DNA of 5,175 nucleotides from Oscillospiraceae bacterium (GCA_902772625.1 CACYBP010000080.1:1-5175), one strand, 5' to 3'. Positions 1 to 5,175 are shown, counted from the first letter of the stretch. The notes: a model not told the origin generated them from the sequence alone. A program made the numbers and translations.

Positions 1-281
1 CCGTCCCAGGTGACCGAGCTGACGTAAGCCCGGGTGGTGCGCATGTTGGTGATGACCGGGATCCTTCTCAGCCGCGCCTGGTGGATCTCCTGATTGGCCC
101 AGGTCTCGCTGACCCCCAGGATCAGAACGAAGGGCTCCTGATCCCCCTCGGGGATCTCGCTCATGGCGTGGATCTCGGCGATGGGAACGTGCTTTTTCCG
201 CATCTCCTCTCTGAGAGGATGCACGTAGCTCTGGTGCCAGGCGTAGCGTTTCATGTTGTCTTCCAGAACGTAGTAAAGCAT
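1..281 (-). CDS. Partial transcriptional regulator with LacI/periplasmic-binding-type sensor domain (N-terminal 93 residues)
   Basis: The reading frame opens at an ATG whose complement lies at 279-281 and stays open to the left edge, so only 93 residues are seen. An AAAGGAG ribosome binding site (288-294, minus strand) sits 6 bases before the ATG, which fixes the start. The visible protein begins MLYYVLEDNM. It alternates hydrophobic strands with helices: a strand FVLILGVSE near residues 51-59, then RIPVITNM (73-80) and YVSSVTWD (86-93). This pattern resembles the type 1 periplasmic-binding fold used as the sensor of LacI-family and some AraC-family regulators, where a strand of the form PVI-x-x ends a beta-alpha unit and a V-S-x-V-x-x-D strand follows. 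No helix-turn-helix precedes it, so if this is a regulator its DNA-binding domain should lie at the missing C-terminus, as in XylR-type AraC proteins. The position, divergent from a catabolic-looking operon, supports a local regulator. The family call is inference from a fragment. Confidence 0.6.
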   Translation of the reverse strand, partial: MLYYVLEDNMKRYAWHQSYVHPLREEMRKKHVPIAEIHAMSEIPEGDQEPFVLILGVSETWANQEIHQARLRRIPVITNMRTTRAYVSSVTWD

Positions 282-287
282 ACCGGA

Positions 288-294
288 CTCCTTT
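288..294 (-). promoter_or_regulatory. Ribosome binding site of the divergent regulator
   Basis: CTCCTTT on the plus strand reads AAAGGAG on the minus strand, 6 bases upstream of the ATG at 281. It settles the start codon of the leftward gene. Confidence 0.8.
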
Positions 295-313
295 GGAGGG
301 AGACGCTCCCTCC
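295..313. repeat. Perfect 8-bp inverted repeat beside the regulator ribosome binding site
   Basis: GGAGGGAG (295-302) and CTCCCTCC (306-313) are exact reverse complements around a 3-base centre, ACG. In the regulator's mRNA (minus strand) the hairpin ends directly against the AAAGGAG ribosome binding site. No U-tract follows, so it does not look like an intrinsic terminator. It could be a leader hairpin affecting translation of the regulator, or a DNA operator. Confidence 0.55.
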
Positions 314-364
314 CGCGGGCAAAAGATCGGAGGCGGGCCTTCGCGATATCCCGCTCCAGTCTCT

Positions 365-394
365 ATTATAGCAGAAAAGGACGGAAAAGAGCAA
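365..394 (-). promoter_or_regulatory. Predicted promoter of the leftward regulator gene
   Basis: On the minus strand a perfect TATAAT -10 box (complement of 365-370) is preceded by TG one base upstream, giving an extended -10 (TGCTATAAT). A weak -35, TTGCTC (complement of 389-394), lies 18 bases away. Transcription would start near 358 and give a leader of about 75 bases before the ATG at 281. Confidence 0.6.
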
Positions 395-434
395 GAGGAA
401 AGCGCCCCGTTTCCCGAAAAAAGAGCGGGGAAAG
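385..434. repeat. Imperfect direct repeat between the divergent promoters, possible operator
   Basis: AAAAGAGC occurs at 385-392 and again at 419-426, exactly 34 bases apart. Each copy is followed by GGAAAG (397-402 after a 4-base gap; 429-434 after a 2-base gap). The left copy overlaps the leftward -35 box and the right copy ends 5 bases before the rightward -35 box. Direct repeats next to a -35 box are typical of AraC-family activator sites, but the whole stretch is purine-rich, so chance repetition is possible. Confidence 0.3.
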
Positions 435-439
435 AGGCC

Positions 440-468
440 TCGACAAAGATCAATGGATGCGGTATAAT
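440..468 (+). promoter_or_regulatory. Predicted sigma-A-type promoter of the GRE operon
   Basis: TCGACA (440-445, five of six matches to TTGACA) and a perfect TATAAT (463-468) are separated by the ideal 17 bases. Transcription should start near 475, giving a leader of about 75 bases before the GRE start at 550. This also rules out the in-frame ATG at 457, which lies upstream of the -10 box. Confidence 0.75.
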
Positions 469-495
469 AATCCCGTACGGCGAAAGCCCCGAAGA

Positions 496-533
496 GGGCG
501 GGAGTCCGCCCGGGAAAAAGCGGCGGATCCGGG
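496..533 (+). promoter_or_regulatory. GC-rich hairpins in the GRE leader
   Basis: GGGCGG (496-501) pairs perfectly with CCGCCC (506-511) around a GAGT tetraloop. A second stem, CCCGG (509-513) with CCGGG (529-533), shares bases 509-511 with the first, so the two cannot fully form together. The second ends two bases before the AAGGAG ribosome binding site (536-541). This may only reflect high GC content, and no known riboswitch class was recognised. Confidence 0.3.
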
Positions 534-535
534 AA

Positions 536-541
536 AAGGAG
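536..541 (+). promoter_or_regulatory. Ribosome binding site of the GRE gene
   Basis: AAGGAG lies 8 bases before the ATG at 550 and is the evidence for choosing that start over upstream in-frame codons. Confidence 0.8.
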
Positions 542-549
542 CGAGAAGC

Positions 550-2610
550 ATGTATCAGGAAAAGCTTTACGAATACTATCTGGAAAGAAAACACCACGCC
601 TTCCGCGTGCCTTTCCCGGAAAGCCGGGCGTCGGCCTTCCGGGATCCCGCCGTGCCTCCGGTGCGGAGAATGGCCGCGCGGCTTTCGGCGCTCCTCTCCG
701 AAGAAAGGCCGGTGATCCTTCCGGGACAGAAGATCGTGTTTCTGCGCACCGTGACCGCTCCCCCCTCGATCTTTTCCGGGGAGGAATGGGACAGGATCTC
801 CGGAGAGCATTTCATCCACGAGCTCGGGTATCTTTCCAATATGTCGCCCGATTACGCGTCGGTTATCCGGAAGGGGCTTCTCGCCTGCCGGGAGGAAGCC
901 GGAAAGAGGCTTGCCCGGGCGCAGAGCGAAGGGGATCCCGAGGGGATCGATTTTCTGGAGTCGGCGATCGCGGAGATCGACGCGGTGCGCGATCTCGCGT
1001 CCCGCTACCGGGAGGAGGCCGAAAAAGAAGGCCTTTCTGAAATTGCCCGGGTGCTTTCCCGGGTGCCCGACTATCCCGCCGGCAGCTTTTACGAGGCGCT
1101 GCAGTTTTTCCGCATCCTGCATTACGCCCTCTGGGCCGAGGGGGAATATCACAACACCGCGGGGCGCTTCGATCTGTGGGCGTGGCCGTATCTCGAAAAG
1201 GATCTCGCCTCCGGCGCGCTGACCGAAGACGCCGCGGCGGCCCTTCTGGAGGATTTCTTCTTAAGCTTCAACTGGGACAGCGATCTTTATACCGGCGTCC
1301 AGCTCGGCGACAACGGCCAGTCGATGATGCTCGGCGGGGTGGACTCTCTGGGAAAGGACGTCTACAATCCCCTCTCGAAGATGTGCCTGGAGACCTCTTA
1401 CGCGCTGAAGCTGATCGATCCGAAGATCAATCTCCGGGTCTCGCGGGATACGCCCTTCGAACGCTATCTGGAGGCCACGCGCCTGACCAAGGCGGGGCTC
1501 GGCTTCCCGCAGTACAGCAACGACGACGTGGTGATCCCCGCCCTGGAAAAGCTGGGATACGAAAAAGAAGACGCCCGGAATTACACCGTGGCGGCCTGCT
1601 GGGAATTCATCCTGCCGGGAGTGGGCGCCGAGATCGTGAACATCGGCGCGCTTTCCTATCCCAAAGCGATCCAGAAGGCGGTCTACCGTGATCTGGCCAA
1701 GGCCCCGGATTACGAAAGCTTCCTGAAATGCGTGGAAAACGCGGTCAGAGAAGAGGCCGAAGAGATCGTCGAGGGGGTCAAAAACCTCTATATCGTGCCT
1801 GCTCCCTTCTATTCTCTCCTGATGGACGGGTGCGTGGAGCGCGCAAGGGATGTTTCCCTCGGGAACAAATACAACAATTTCGGCGTGCACGGCACCGGCC
1901 TTTCCACCGCGGCCGACTCGCTTTACGCCATCCGTACCCTGATCTTTGAGGAAGGGAGCCTGACCCCGGCCGAGCTGATCGACGCCATGGAAAAGGATTT
2001 CGGGGGATACGACGCGCTTCTGCACCGGGTGCGCTACGAGCTTCCCAAGCTCGGCGACGGCGAGCCCGGCCCCCGGGAGGCGGCGGAGGTTCTGATGAAC
2101 GCCTTCGCCGGGGCTCTTCAGGGAAAGAAAAACGAGCGCGGCGGCGTCTTCCGCCCGGGCACCGGCTCGGCGATGTTCTATCTGAGACATGCGGAGGGGC
2201 TGGACGCCTCTCCCGACGGACGGAGAAGGGGAGAACCCTTCGGCACCAATTTCTCCCCCTCGCTCTACGCGAAATCGGCGGGTCCCTTCTCGGTGATCGG
2301 CGATTTCACCGCGCTTCCCGCCGAAAAGACCATCAACGGCGGCCCCCTGACCATGGAATTCCACTCCTCGGTCTTCCGCACCGACGAGGGGATCGACCGG
2401 GTGGCGCGGCTGGTCAAGCTCTTCGTGGACAAGGGCGGCCACCAGCTCCAGCTCAACTCGGTCAACCGGGAAAGACTTCTGGAGGCCCAGGAGCACCCCG
2501 AGCTTCACAAAAACCTGATCGTCCGGATCTGGGGATGGAGCGCGTATTTCGTGGAGCTGGACAAGGCCTATCAGGATCACCTGATCGCCCGGCAGGAATT
2601 CGACGAATGA
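550..2610 (+). CDS. Glycyl radical enzyme, pyruvate formate-lyase-like, substrate unassigned
   Basis: A 686-residue cytoplasmic enzyme of the PFL/GRE superfamily. Residues about 30-570 form the PFL-like barrel region and about 590-686 the glycyl radical domain. Visible landmarks are GRFDLWAWPYLEKD (205-218), GQSMMLGGVD (256-265), the thiyl loop with Cys350-Trp351-Glu352, YNNFGVHGTG (441-450) and SPDGRRRGEPFG (554-565). The radical site is RIWGWSAYF (659-667), with Gly662 as the expected radical carrier; the usual motif is RVxGY. Family knowledge: the radical moves from Gly to Cys, which abstracts hydrogen from substrate, and Cys-X-Glu occurs in glycerol, diol and 4-hydroxyproline dehydratases, choline lyase and some decarboxylases. 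True pyruvate formate-lyase uses adjacent cysteines, which are absent here. The loop text around Cys350 (ACWEFILPGVG) does not match the characterised GREs I can recall, and the protein is about 100 residues shorter than most. The ATG at 550 is chosen for its AAGGAG site and promoter position. A dehydratase or C-X lyase is likely, but no substrate is assigned. Confidence 0.93.
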   Translation: MYQEKLYEYYLERKHHAFRVPFPESRASAFRDPAVPPVRRMAARLSALLSEERPVILPGQKIVFLRTVTAPPSIFSGEEWDRISGEHFIHELGYLSNMSPDYASVIRKGLLACREEAGKRLARAQSEGDPEGIDFLESAIAEIDAVRDLASRYREEAEKEGLSEIARVLSRVPDYPAGSFYEALQFFRILHYALWAEGEYHNTAGRFDLWAWPYLEKDLASGALTEDAAAALLEDFFLSFNWDSDLYTGVQLGDNGQSMMLGGVDSLGKDVYNPLSKMCLETSYALKLIDPKINLRVSRDTPFERYLEATRLTKAGLGFPQYSNDDVVIPALEKLGYEKEDARNYTVAACWEFILPGVGAEIVNIGALSYPKAIQKAVYRDLAKAPDYESFLKCVENAVREEAEEIVEGVKNLYIVPAPFYSLLMDGCVERARDVSLGNKYNNFGVHGTGLSTAADSLYAIRTLIFEEGSLTPAELIDAMEKDFGGYDALLHRVRYELPKLGDGEPGPREAAEVLMNAFAGALQGKKNERGGVFRPGTGSAMFYLRHAEGLDASPDGRRRGEPFGTNFSPSLYAKSAGPFSVIGDFTALPAEKTINGGPLTMEFHSSVFRTDEGIDRVARLVKLFVDKGGHQLQLNSVNRERLLEAQEHPELHKNLIVRIWGWSAYFVELDKAYQDHLIARQEFDE

Positions 2611-3443
2611 CCGGGCTGGTTTTCGATATCAAAGAGTTCGCCCTGCACGACGGGACGGGGCTGCGCACCACCGTCTTTCTGAAGGGCTGCCCGCTCCGGT
2701 GCGCCTGGTGCCACAATCCCGAGGGCATGAAGCCCGGGCGGGAGCTTGCGCGGGATCTGAAAAAGTGCCGGCGCTGCGGCCGGTGCCTTTCCCCCTGCGG
2801 TCACGAGGAGTGCCGGGGGCTCGGCGCGTGCGTCAAAATCTGCCCGGAGGACGCGGTGAAGGCCGTGGGAAGGCTCTATACGCCCGAAGAGCTGGCCCGG
2901 AGGCTCTTGCGGAACCGGGAATTCCTCGCCGCGGGCGGGGTCACCTTCTCCGGGGGCGAGCCTTTGCTCCAGACCGGCTTCATTCTGGAGACGGCGGAGC
3001 TTCTCCCCGGGATCGGCCTGGCCGTGGAGACCTCGGCCTCGGTGCCCCCTGAGACCTTCCGCCGCGCCCTTTCCCGGATCGGGGAGATCTACGCCGATCT
3101 GAAGCTGATCGATCCCCGGGAGCACGAGAAATGGACCGGCTCCGACAACCGGCTGATCCTTCAAAATCTTGCGTGGCTCCTTAAAAGCGGGAGGAAATTT
3201 ACCGCGCGCGTCCCCCTGATCCCCGGGGTGACCGACACCCCGGAGAATCTTTCCGGGATCGCCGCCTTTCTTTCCCCCGGCGCGGGGCGGGTGCGGGTGG
3301 AATTGATCCCGTATAACCCCATGACCGGGGCGAAATACCGGTCGGTGGGAAGGGAGTATGCGCCCGGTTTCGACGAGAAGGCGCCCCTCCGGCGGGATCT
3401 TTCTCCCTTCCTGGAGGCGGGGCTCGAGGCCGCGGCGTATTGA
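2607..3443 (+). CDS. Glycyl radical enzyme activating enzyme (radical SAM)
   Basis: A 278-residue radical SAM protein that should install the glycyl radical on the upstream enzyme by reductive cleavage of S-adenosylmethionine. The cluster motif CX3CX2C is Cys28-Cys32-Cys35 (GCPLRCAWCHNPEG). GGVTFSGGEP (110-119) is the SAM-binding motif of activases. DLK (164-166), HEKWTG (173-178), RVPLIPG (201-207) and ELIPYNPMTGAKY (232-244) match the family core. An insert at about 52-82 carries seven cysteines (54, 57, 60, 64, 69, 75, 79). This is like the double [4Fe-4S] ferredoxin insert of GRE activases, but compact, and with Leu72 where the fourth ligand of the second motif would sit. The start ATG overlaps the GRE stop (ATGA at 2607-2610), indicating translational coupling; the in-frame ATG at 2535 lies inside the GRE gene and was not used. 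An AGGA at 2594-2597 may serve as ribosome binding site. No partner other than the adjacent GRE is visible. Confidence 0.93.
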   Translation: MTGLVFDIKEFALHDGTGLRTTVFLKGCPLRCAWCHNPEGMKPGRELARDLKKCRRCGRCLSPCGHEECRGLGACVKICPEDAVKAVGRLYTPEELARRLLRNREFLAAGGVTFSGGEPLLQTGFILETAELLPGIGLAVETSASVPPETFRRALSRIGEIYADLKLIDPREHEKWTGSDNRLILQNLAWLLKSGRKFTARVPLIPGVTDTPENLSGIAAFLSPGAGRVRVELIPYNPMTGAKYRSVGREYAPGFDEKAPLRRDLSPFLEAGLEAAAY

Positions 3444-3455
3444 ACGAATCAGAGG

Positions 3456-3482
3456 ACCGACCGGCAAAGCCGGTCGGTTTTT
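3456..3482 (+). terminator. Intrinsic terminator of the GRE/activase operon
   Basis: ACCGACCGGC (3456-3465) and GCCGGTCGGT (3469-3478) form a perfect 10-bp GC-rich stem with an AAA loop, followed by a T-run (3478-3482). It begins 12 bases after the activase stop codon and separates the two transcription units. Confidence 0.9.
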
Positions 3483-3493
3483 CACGGAAAGAC

Positions 3494-3522
3494 TTGAACC
3501 CCGGAGAAAAATCTGGTATACT
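3494..3522 (+). promoter_or_regulatory. Predicted promoter of the lipoprotein pair
   Basis: TTGAAC (3494-3499, four of six matches to the -35 consensus) and TATACT (3517-3522, five of six to the -10) are 17 bases apart. TG one base upstream of the -10 (TGGTATACT) makes it an extended -10. Transcription should start near 3529, leaving a leader of about 33 bases before the GTG at 3562. Confidence 0.75.
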
Positions 3523-3545
3523 ACTCCCGGAAATATGAGAACCTG

Positions 3546-3552
3546 AAGGGGG
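3546..3552 (+). promoter_or_regulatory. Ribosome binding site of the PstS-like lipoprotein
   Basis: AAGGGGG lies 9 bases before a GTG codon at 3562. It supports GTG as the start, since no in-frame ATG precedes the signal peptide. Confidence 0.6.
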
Positions 3553-3561
3553 AAAAGCGCC

Positions 3562-4467
3562 GTGAAACCAAGACGACTTGCCGGAATCTGGATCCTCCTC
3601 TGTCTGCTTCTTCTCGCCTCCTGCGGGGAGAAGGGTCCGCTTTTGGAGGAGGAGAGCTTTCCGGTCACCGGCGGCAGCGCCATGACGGCGGGACTCGACC
3701 GGGCGGTCCGGTCGTACCTGACCGGGCAGAGCGAGGCGGAGGCCGTCCGCAAGACCCTCCACACCGCCGAGGACGAGGCCTACGAGGCGCTGCTCTCCGG
3801 AAAGGCAGACCTGATCTACGTGACCGGCAGACCCTCGGACGCCTGGGAGAAAAAGGCAAAAGAGAAAGGCCTTTCCCTGGAGGCGACGGCGGTGGCGCGC
3901 GACGCGCTGGTCTTTTACGTGAATGAGAAAAACCCGGTGAAAAGCCTGACCAAGGACGATCTGAAAAAGATCTACGGGGGAGAGGTGGATTCCTGGCGCG
4001 CCCTCAGCGGCGACAGCGTCCCCATCGAGGCCTACGAATGCCCGGAGGGAAGCTTTTACCGCACCCTGATGGAGGACAAGATCATGGGAGGGGACATGAC
4101 CTCCGGCGAGCCTCTGGAGGTGGTGATCAACGAGGGAGAGGATCCTCTGCTCTTCTCGCTGGAGTCAAGCTCGCTTGCCTACCGCCCCGCCACCTACCGC
4201 AATTCCCGGGGCTCGATCTTCTACGGCGGGCGGCACTATCTCACCGGCACCGAGGAAGCCCGGGGCATCCGGCTCCTGAAGCTGGAGGGAGCGGCCCCCG
4301 ACGACGGGGAGATCGCCTCCGGCCGGTACGATCTGACCTACGATATCTACGCGGTGATCCTCTCCTCCTCCCCGGAGGGGAGCGGAGAGCGGACCGTGAT
4401 TTCCTGGCTTCTGACCGAGGAGGGACAGAAGGCCTGCAAGGAGGCGGGATATGCGTCGCTTTCGTGA
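3562..4467 (+). CDS. PstS-like substrate-binding lipoprotein
   Basis: A 301-residue extracellular, membrane-anchored solute-binding protein starting at GTG. Residues 1-20 are a signal peptide (KPRR, then a leucine-rich core) ending in the lipobox LASC, with Cys21 as the lipidated residue. The mature part resembles the phosphate-binding protein family of Pst ABC transporters: a TGGSAMT loop (36-42) in place of the DGST/TGAS-type loop, LVFYVNEKNPVKSLT (116-130), DDLKKIYGGEVDSW (132-145), and a C-terminal WLLTEEGQKACKEAGY (282-297). In phosphate binders the loop after the I-x-x-Y strand reads like QRxxGSGT. Here it is ECPEGSFYR (159-167), so the anion-binding Arg is replaced by Cys160 and the GSGT turn is altered. 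Phosphate binding is therefore doubtful. No permease or ATPase genes are in view. The gene has its own promoter and overlaps the next lipoprotein gene by 17 bases. Confidence 0.8.
   Translation: MKPRRLAGIWILLCLLLLASCGEKGPLLEEESFPVTGGSAMTAGLDRAVRSYLTGQSEAEAVRKTLHTAEDEAYEALLSGKADLIYVTGRPSDAWEKKAKEKGLSLEATAVARDALVFYVNEKNPVKSLTKDDLKKIYGGEVDSWRALSGDSVPIEAYECPEGSFYRTLMEDKIMGGDMTSGEPLEVVINEGEDPLLFSLESSSLAYRPATYRNSRGSIFYGGRHYLTGTEEARGIRLLKLEGAAPDDGEIASGRYDLTYDIYAVILSSSPEGSGERTVISWLLTEEGQKACKEAGYASLS
4438..4444 (+). promoter_or_regulatory. Ribosome binding site inside the upstream gene that fixes the start of the second lipoprotein
   Basis: A perfect AAGGAGG lies 6 bases before the ATG at 4451, inside the end of the PstS-like gene. 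The alternative in-frame ATG at 4472 has no comparable site, so the overlapping start is preferred. Confidence 0.8.
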
Positions 4468-5175
4468 TCTGATGAAAAGACTGATCCCCGCCATCGTCCT
4501 GATCGCCCTCCTTCCGGCGCTTTTCGCGGGGTGCGAGGGTGAAAAGAACGCGGTCACCCGCTCCTCTTACGCCGAAAACGCCCTGACGGTGCAGGCGACT
4601 CCGGTGGTGCGCGCCGTGGACGCGTGCCGGGTGACCTCGGTGACGGTAACGCTGGAAGGCCTGCGGGACCGGGAGCTTGAGGAAAAGCTCGCCGGGGAGA
4701 TCAACGGCGCGGTGGAGGCTCTGGAAAAGGCGCCTTACCCCGACCGGTGGGGCGTCGACCGGCTGCTTCCCGAGGGGAGCATTCCGGAACACGTGGAGGT
4801 GACCTGCCACGTGACCGCCAACTTCGGCGGAAGGCTTTCGCTCCTGATCAAAAAAGAATCGACCTACCGGGTGAAGGGCGAAAGCGTGACCCTTTTCGCG
4901 GTGGACACGAAGAATTACGACCTCCGGGACGGACGGGAGATCGGCCCGGCCGACCTCTTCCGGGAGGGCTTCGACGCCGGCAAGGCGCTTTATGAAAGGC
5001 TCACCGCCGCGCTCTCGGCGGAAAAAGAGGGCCTTCTGCAGGCCGAAGCCCTGCCTTACCCCCTGGGGGAGATCAAATTCACCTTCAACGGAAGCGGCGT
5101 CACCTTTTACGCCGACGAGGCCACCCCGGAGATCCTGTCGGATCCCGCCACCCTGGGCGAGGTGACCGTCCCCTA
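4451..5175 (+). CDS. Partial lipoprotein with DUF4163/DUF3298 (RsiV-like) extracellular region
   Basis: An open frame of 241 residues that runs off the right edge. Residues 1-27 form a signal peptide (MRRFRDLMKR, then a hydrophobic core) ending at FAGC, with Cys28 as probable lipid anchor; Phe at the -3 position makes the lipobox slightly atypical. The mature part resembles the tandem DUF4163/DUF3298 regions of RsiV-type anti-sigma factors and related lipoproteins. SVTVTLEGLRDRELEEKLAGEIN (63-85) matches the opening strand-helix unit. YDLRDGREIGPADLFREGFD (156-175) matches the hallmark in which a Y/F-D-L-x-x-G-K strand is followed by an L-x-D-L-F helix. FTFNGSGVTFYADEATPEI (210-228) and EVTVP (237-241) fit the later strands that end near a V-x-(I/V)-P-Y segment. 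No N-terminal zinc-finger or anti-sigma segment is present, so it is probably not an anti-sigma factor itself. It is translationally coupled to the PstS-like gene. The family call rests on pattern memory and the function is unknown. Confidence 0.7.
   Translation, partial: MRRFRDLMKRLIPAIVLIALLPALFAGCEGEKNAVTRSSYAENALTVQATPVVRAVDACRVTSVTVTLEGLRDRELEEKLAGEINGAVEALEKAPYPDRWGVDRLLPEGSIPEHVEVTCHVTANFGGRLSLLIKKESTYRVKGESVTLFAVDTKNYDLRDGREIGPADLFREGFDAGKALYERLTAALSAEKEGLLQAEALPYPLGEIKFTFNGSGVTFYADEATPEILSDPATLGEVTVP

Noticed and set aside
457..549. N-terminal extension of the GRE from the in-frame ATG at 457
   Set aside because: That ATG lies upstream of the -10 box at 463-468, has no ribosome binding site, and the extra 31 residues are Arg/Lys-rich and unlike a GRE start. 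The ATG at 550 has AAGGAG.
293..715. Plus-strand open frames in the divergent control region, including 81-371
   Set aside because: They overlap the regulator, promoters and the GRE start in another frame, with low-complexity Arg/Gly/Pro-rich translations.
1595..1608. Pyruvate formate-lyase identity for the GRE
   Set aside because: The adjacent Cys-Cys pair used by true pyruvate formate-lyase is absent; the site is a single Cys followed by Trp-Glu.
1261..2580. Long minus-strand open frame (439 codons) opposite the GRE
   Set aside because: It lies antisense to a protein with clear catalytic motifs. Long antisense frames are expected in GC-rich coding DNA, and its translation shows no recognisable motifs.
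2535..2606. Upstream start of the activase at 2535
   Set aside because: It would place 24 extra residues inside the GRE glycyl-radical codons. The ATGA overlap at 2607 gives the normal activase start, MTGLVFDIKEF.
3535..3546. Three-codon mini-frame (ATG AGA ACC TGA) in the leader of the PstS-like gene
   Set aside because: It has no convincing ribosome binding site and too little leader sequence before it to argue for a leader peptide.
2577..3764. Long minus-strand open frame (395 codons) opposite the activase
   Set aside because: It spans two genes, a terminator and a promoter on the other strand, and its Pro/Gly/Arg-rich translation has no domain signature.
4472..4474. Alternative ATG start of the second lipoprotein
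   Set aside because: It lacks a ribosome binding site, whereas the ATG at 4451 has a perfect AAGGAGG 6 bases upstream.
1..5175. CRISPR arrays, tRNA/rRNA genes, insertion sequences, attachment sites
   Set aside because: No regularly spaced repeats, cloverleaf or rRNA-like segments, transposase motifs or terminal inverted repeats were found on reading both strands.

Overview
The window is GC-rich (roughly 60% by eye), tightly packed DNA. It has strong AGGAG-type ribosome binding sites, near-consensus sigma-A-type promoters and lipobox signal peptides. An oxygen-sensitive glycyl radical enzyme (GRE) with its radical SAM activase points to an anaerobe. Together these suggest a GC-rich anaerobic member of the Bacillota (Clostridia-like, possibly gut-associated). 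That assignment is inferred from gene style only; no taxonomic marker is present.

Layout. Bases 1-281 (minus strand) hold the start of a protein that looks like a LacI/periplasmic-binding-type ligand sensor; it runs off the left edge. Bases 282-549 are a divergent control region. It carries a promoter for each direction, an 8-bp perfect inverted repeat beside the regulator's ribosome binding site, an imperfect direct repeat between the promoters, and a hairpin in the leader of the rightward operon. Bases 550-2610 encode a short (686 aa) glycyl radical enzyme of unassigned substrate. Overlapping it by 4 bases, 2607-3443 encode its radical SAM activating enzyme. A strong intrinsic terminator (3456-3482) closes this two-gene operon.

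A separate promoter (3494-3522) then drives a second transcription unit. It comprises a PstS-like substrate-binding lipoprotein (3562-4467) and, overlapping it by 17 bases, a second lipoprotein resembling the DUF4163/DUF3298 (RsiV-type) extracellular domains (4451 to beyond the right edge).

How the parts may work together. The divergent sensor probably controls the GRE/activase pair. The activase would use S-adenosylmethionine and an iron-sulfur cluster to place the radical on Gly662 of the GRE. That radical would relay to Cys350, with Glu352 in the Cys-X-Glu arrangement seen in GRE dehydratases and some other GRE lyases. The two lipoproteins are separated from this operon by a terminator and promoter, and nothing visible links their function to the GRE. 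The most interesting points are the unassigned short GRE, the seven-cysteine ferredoxin-like insert of the activase, and the PstS-like protein whose phosphate-binding loop is altered.
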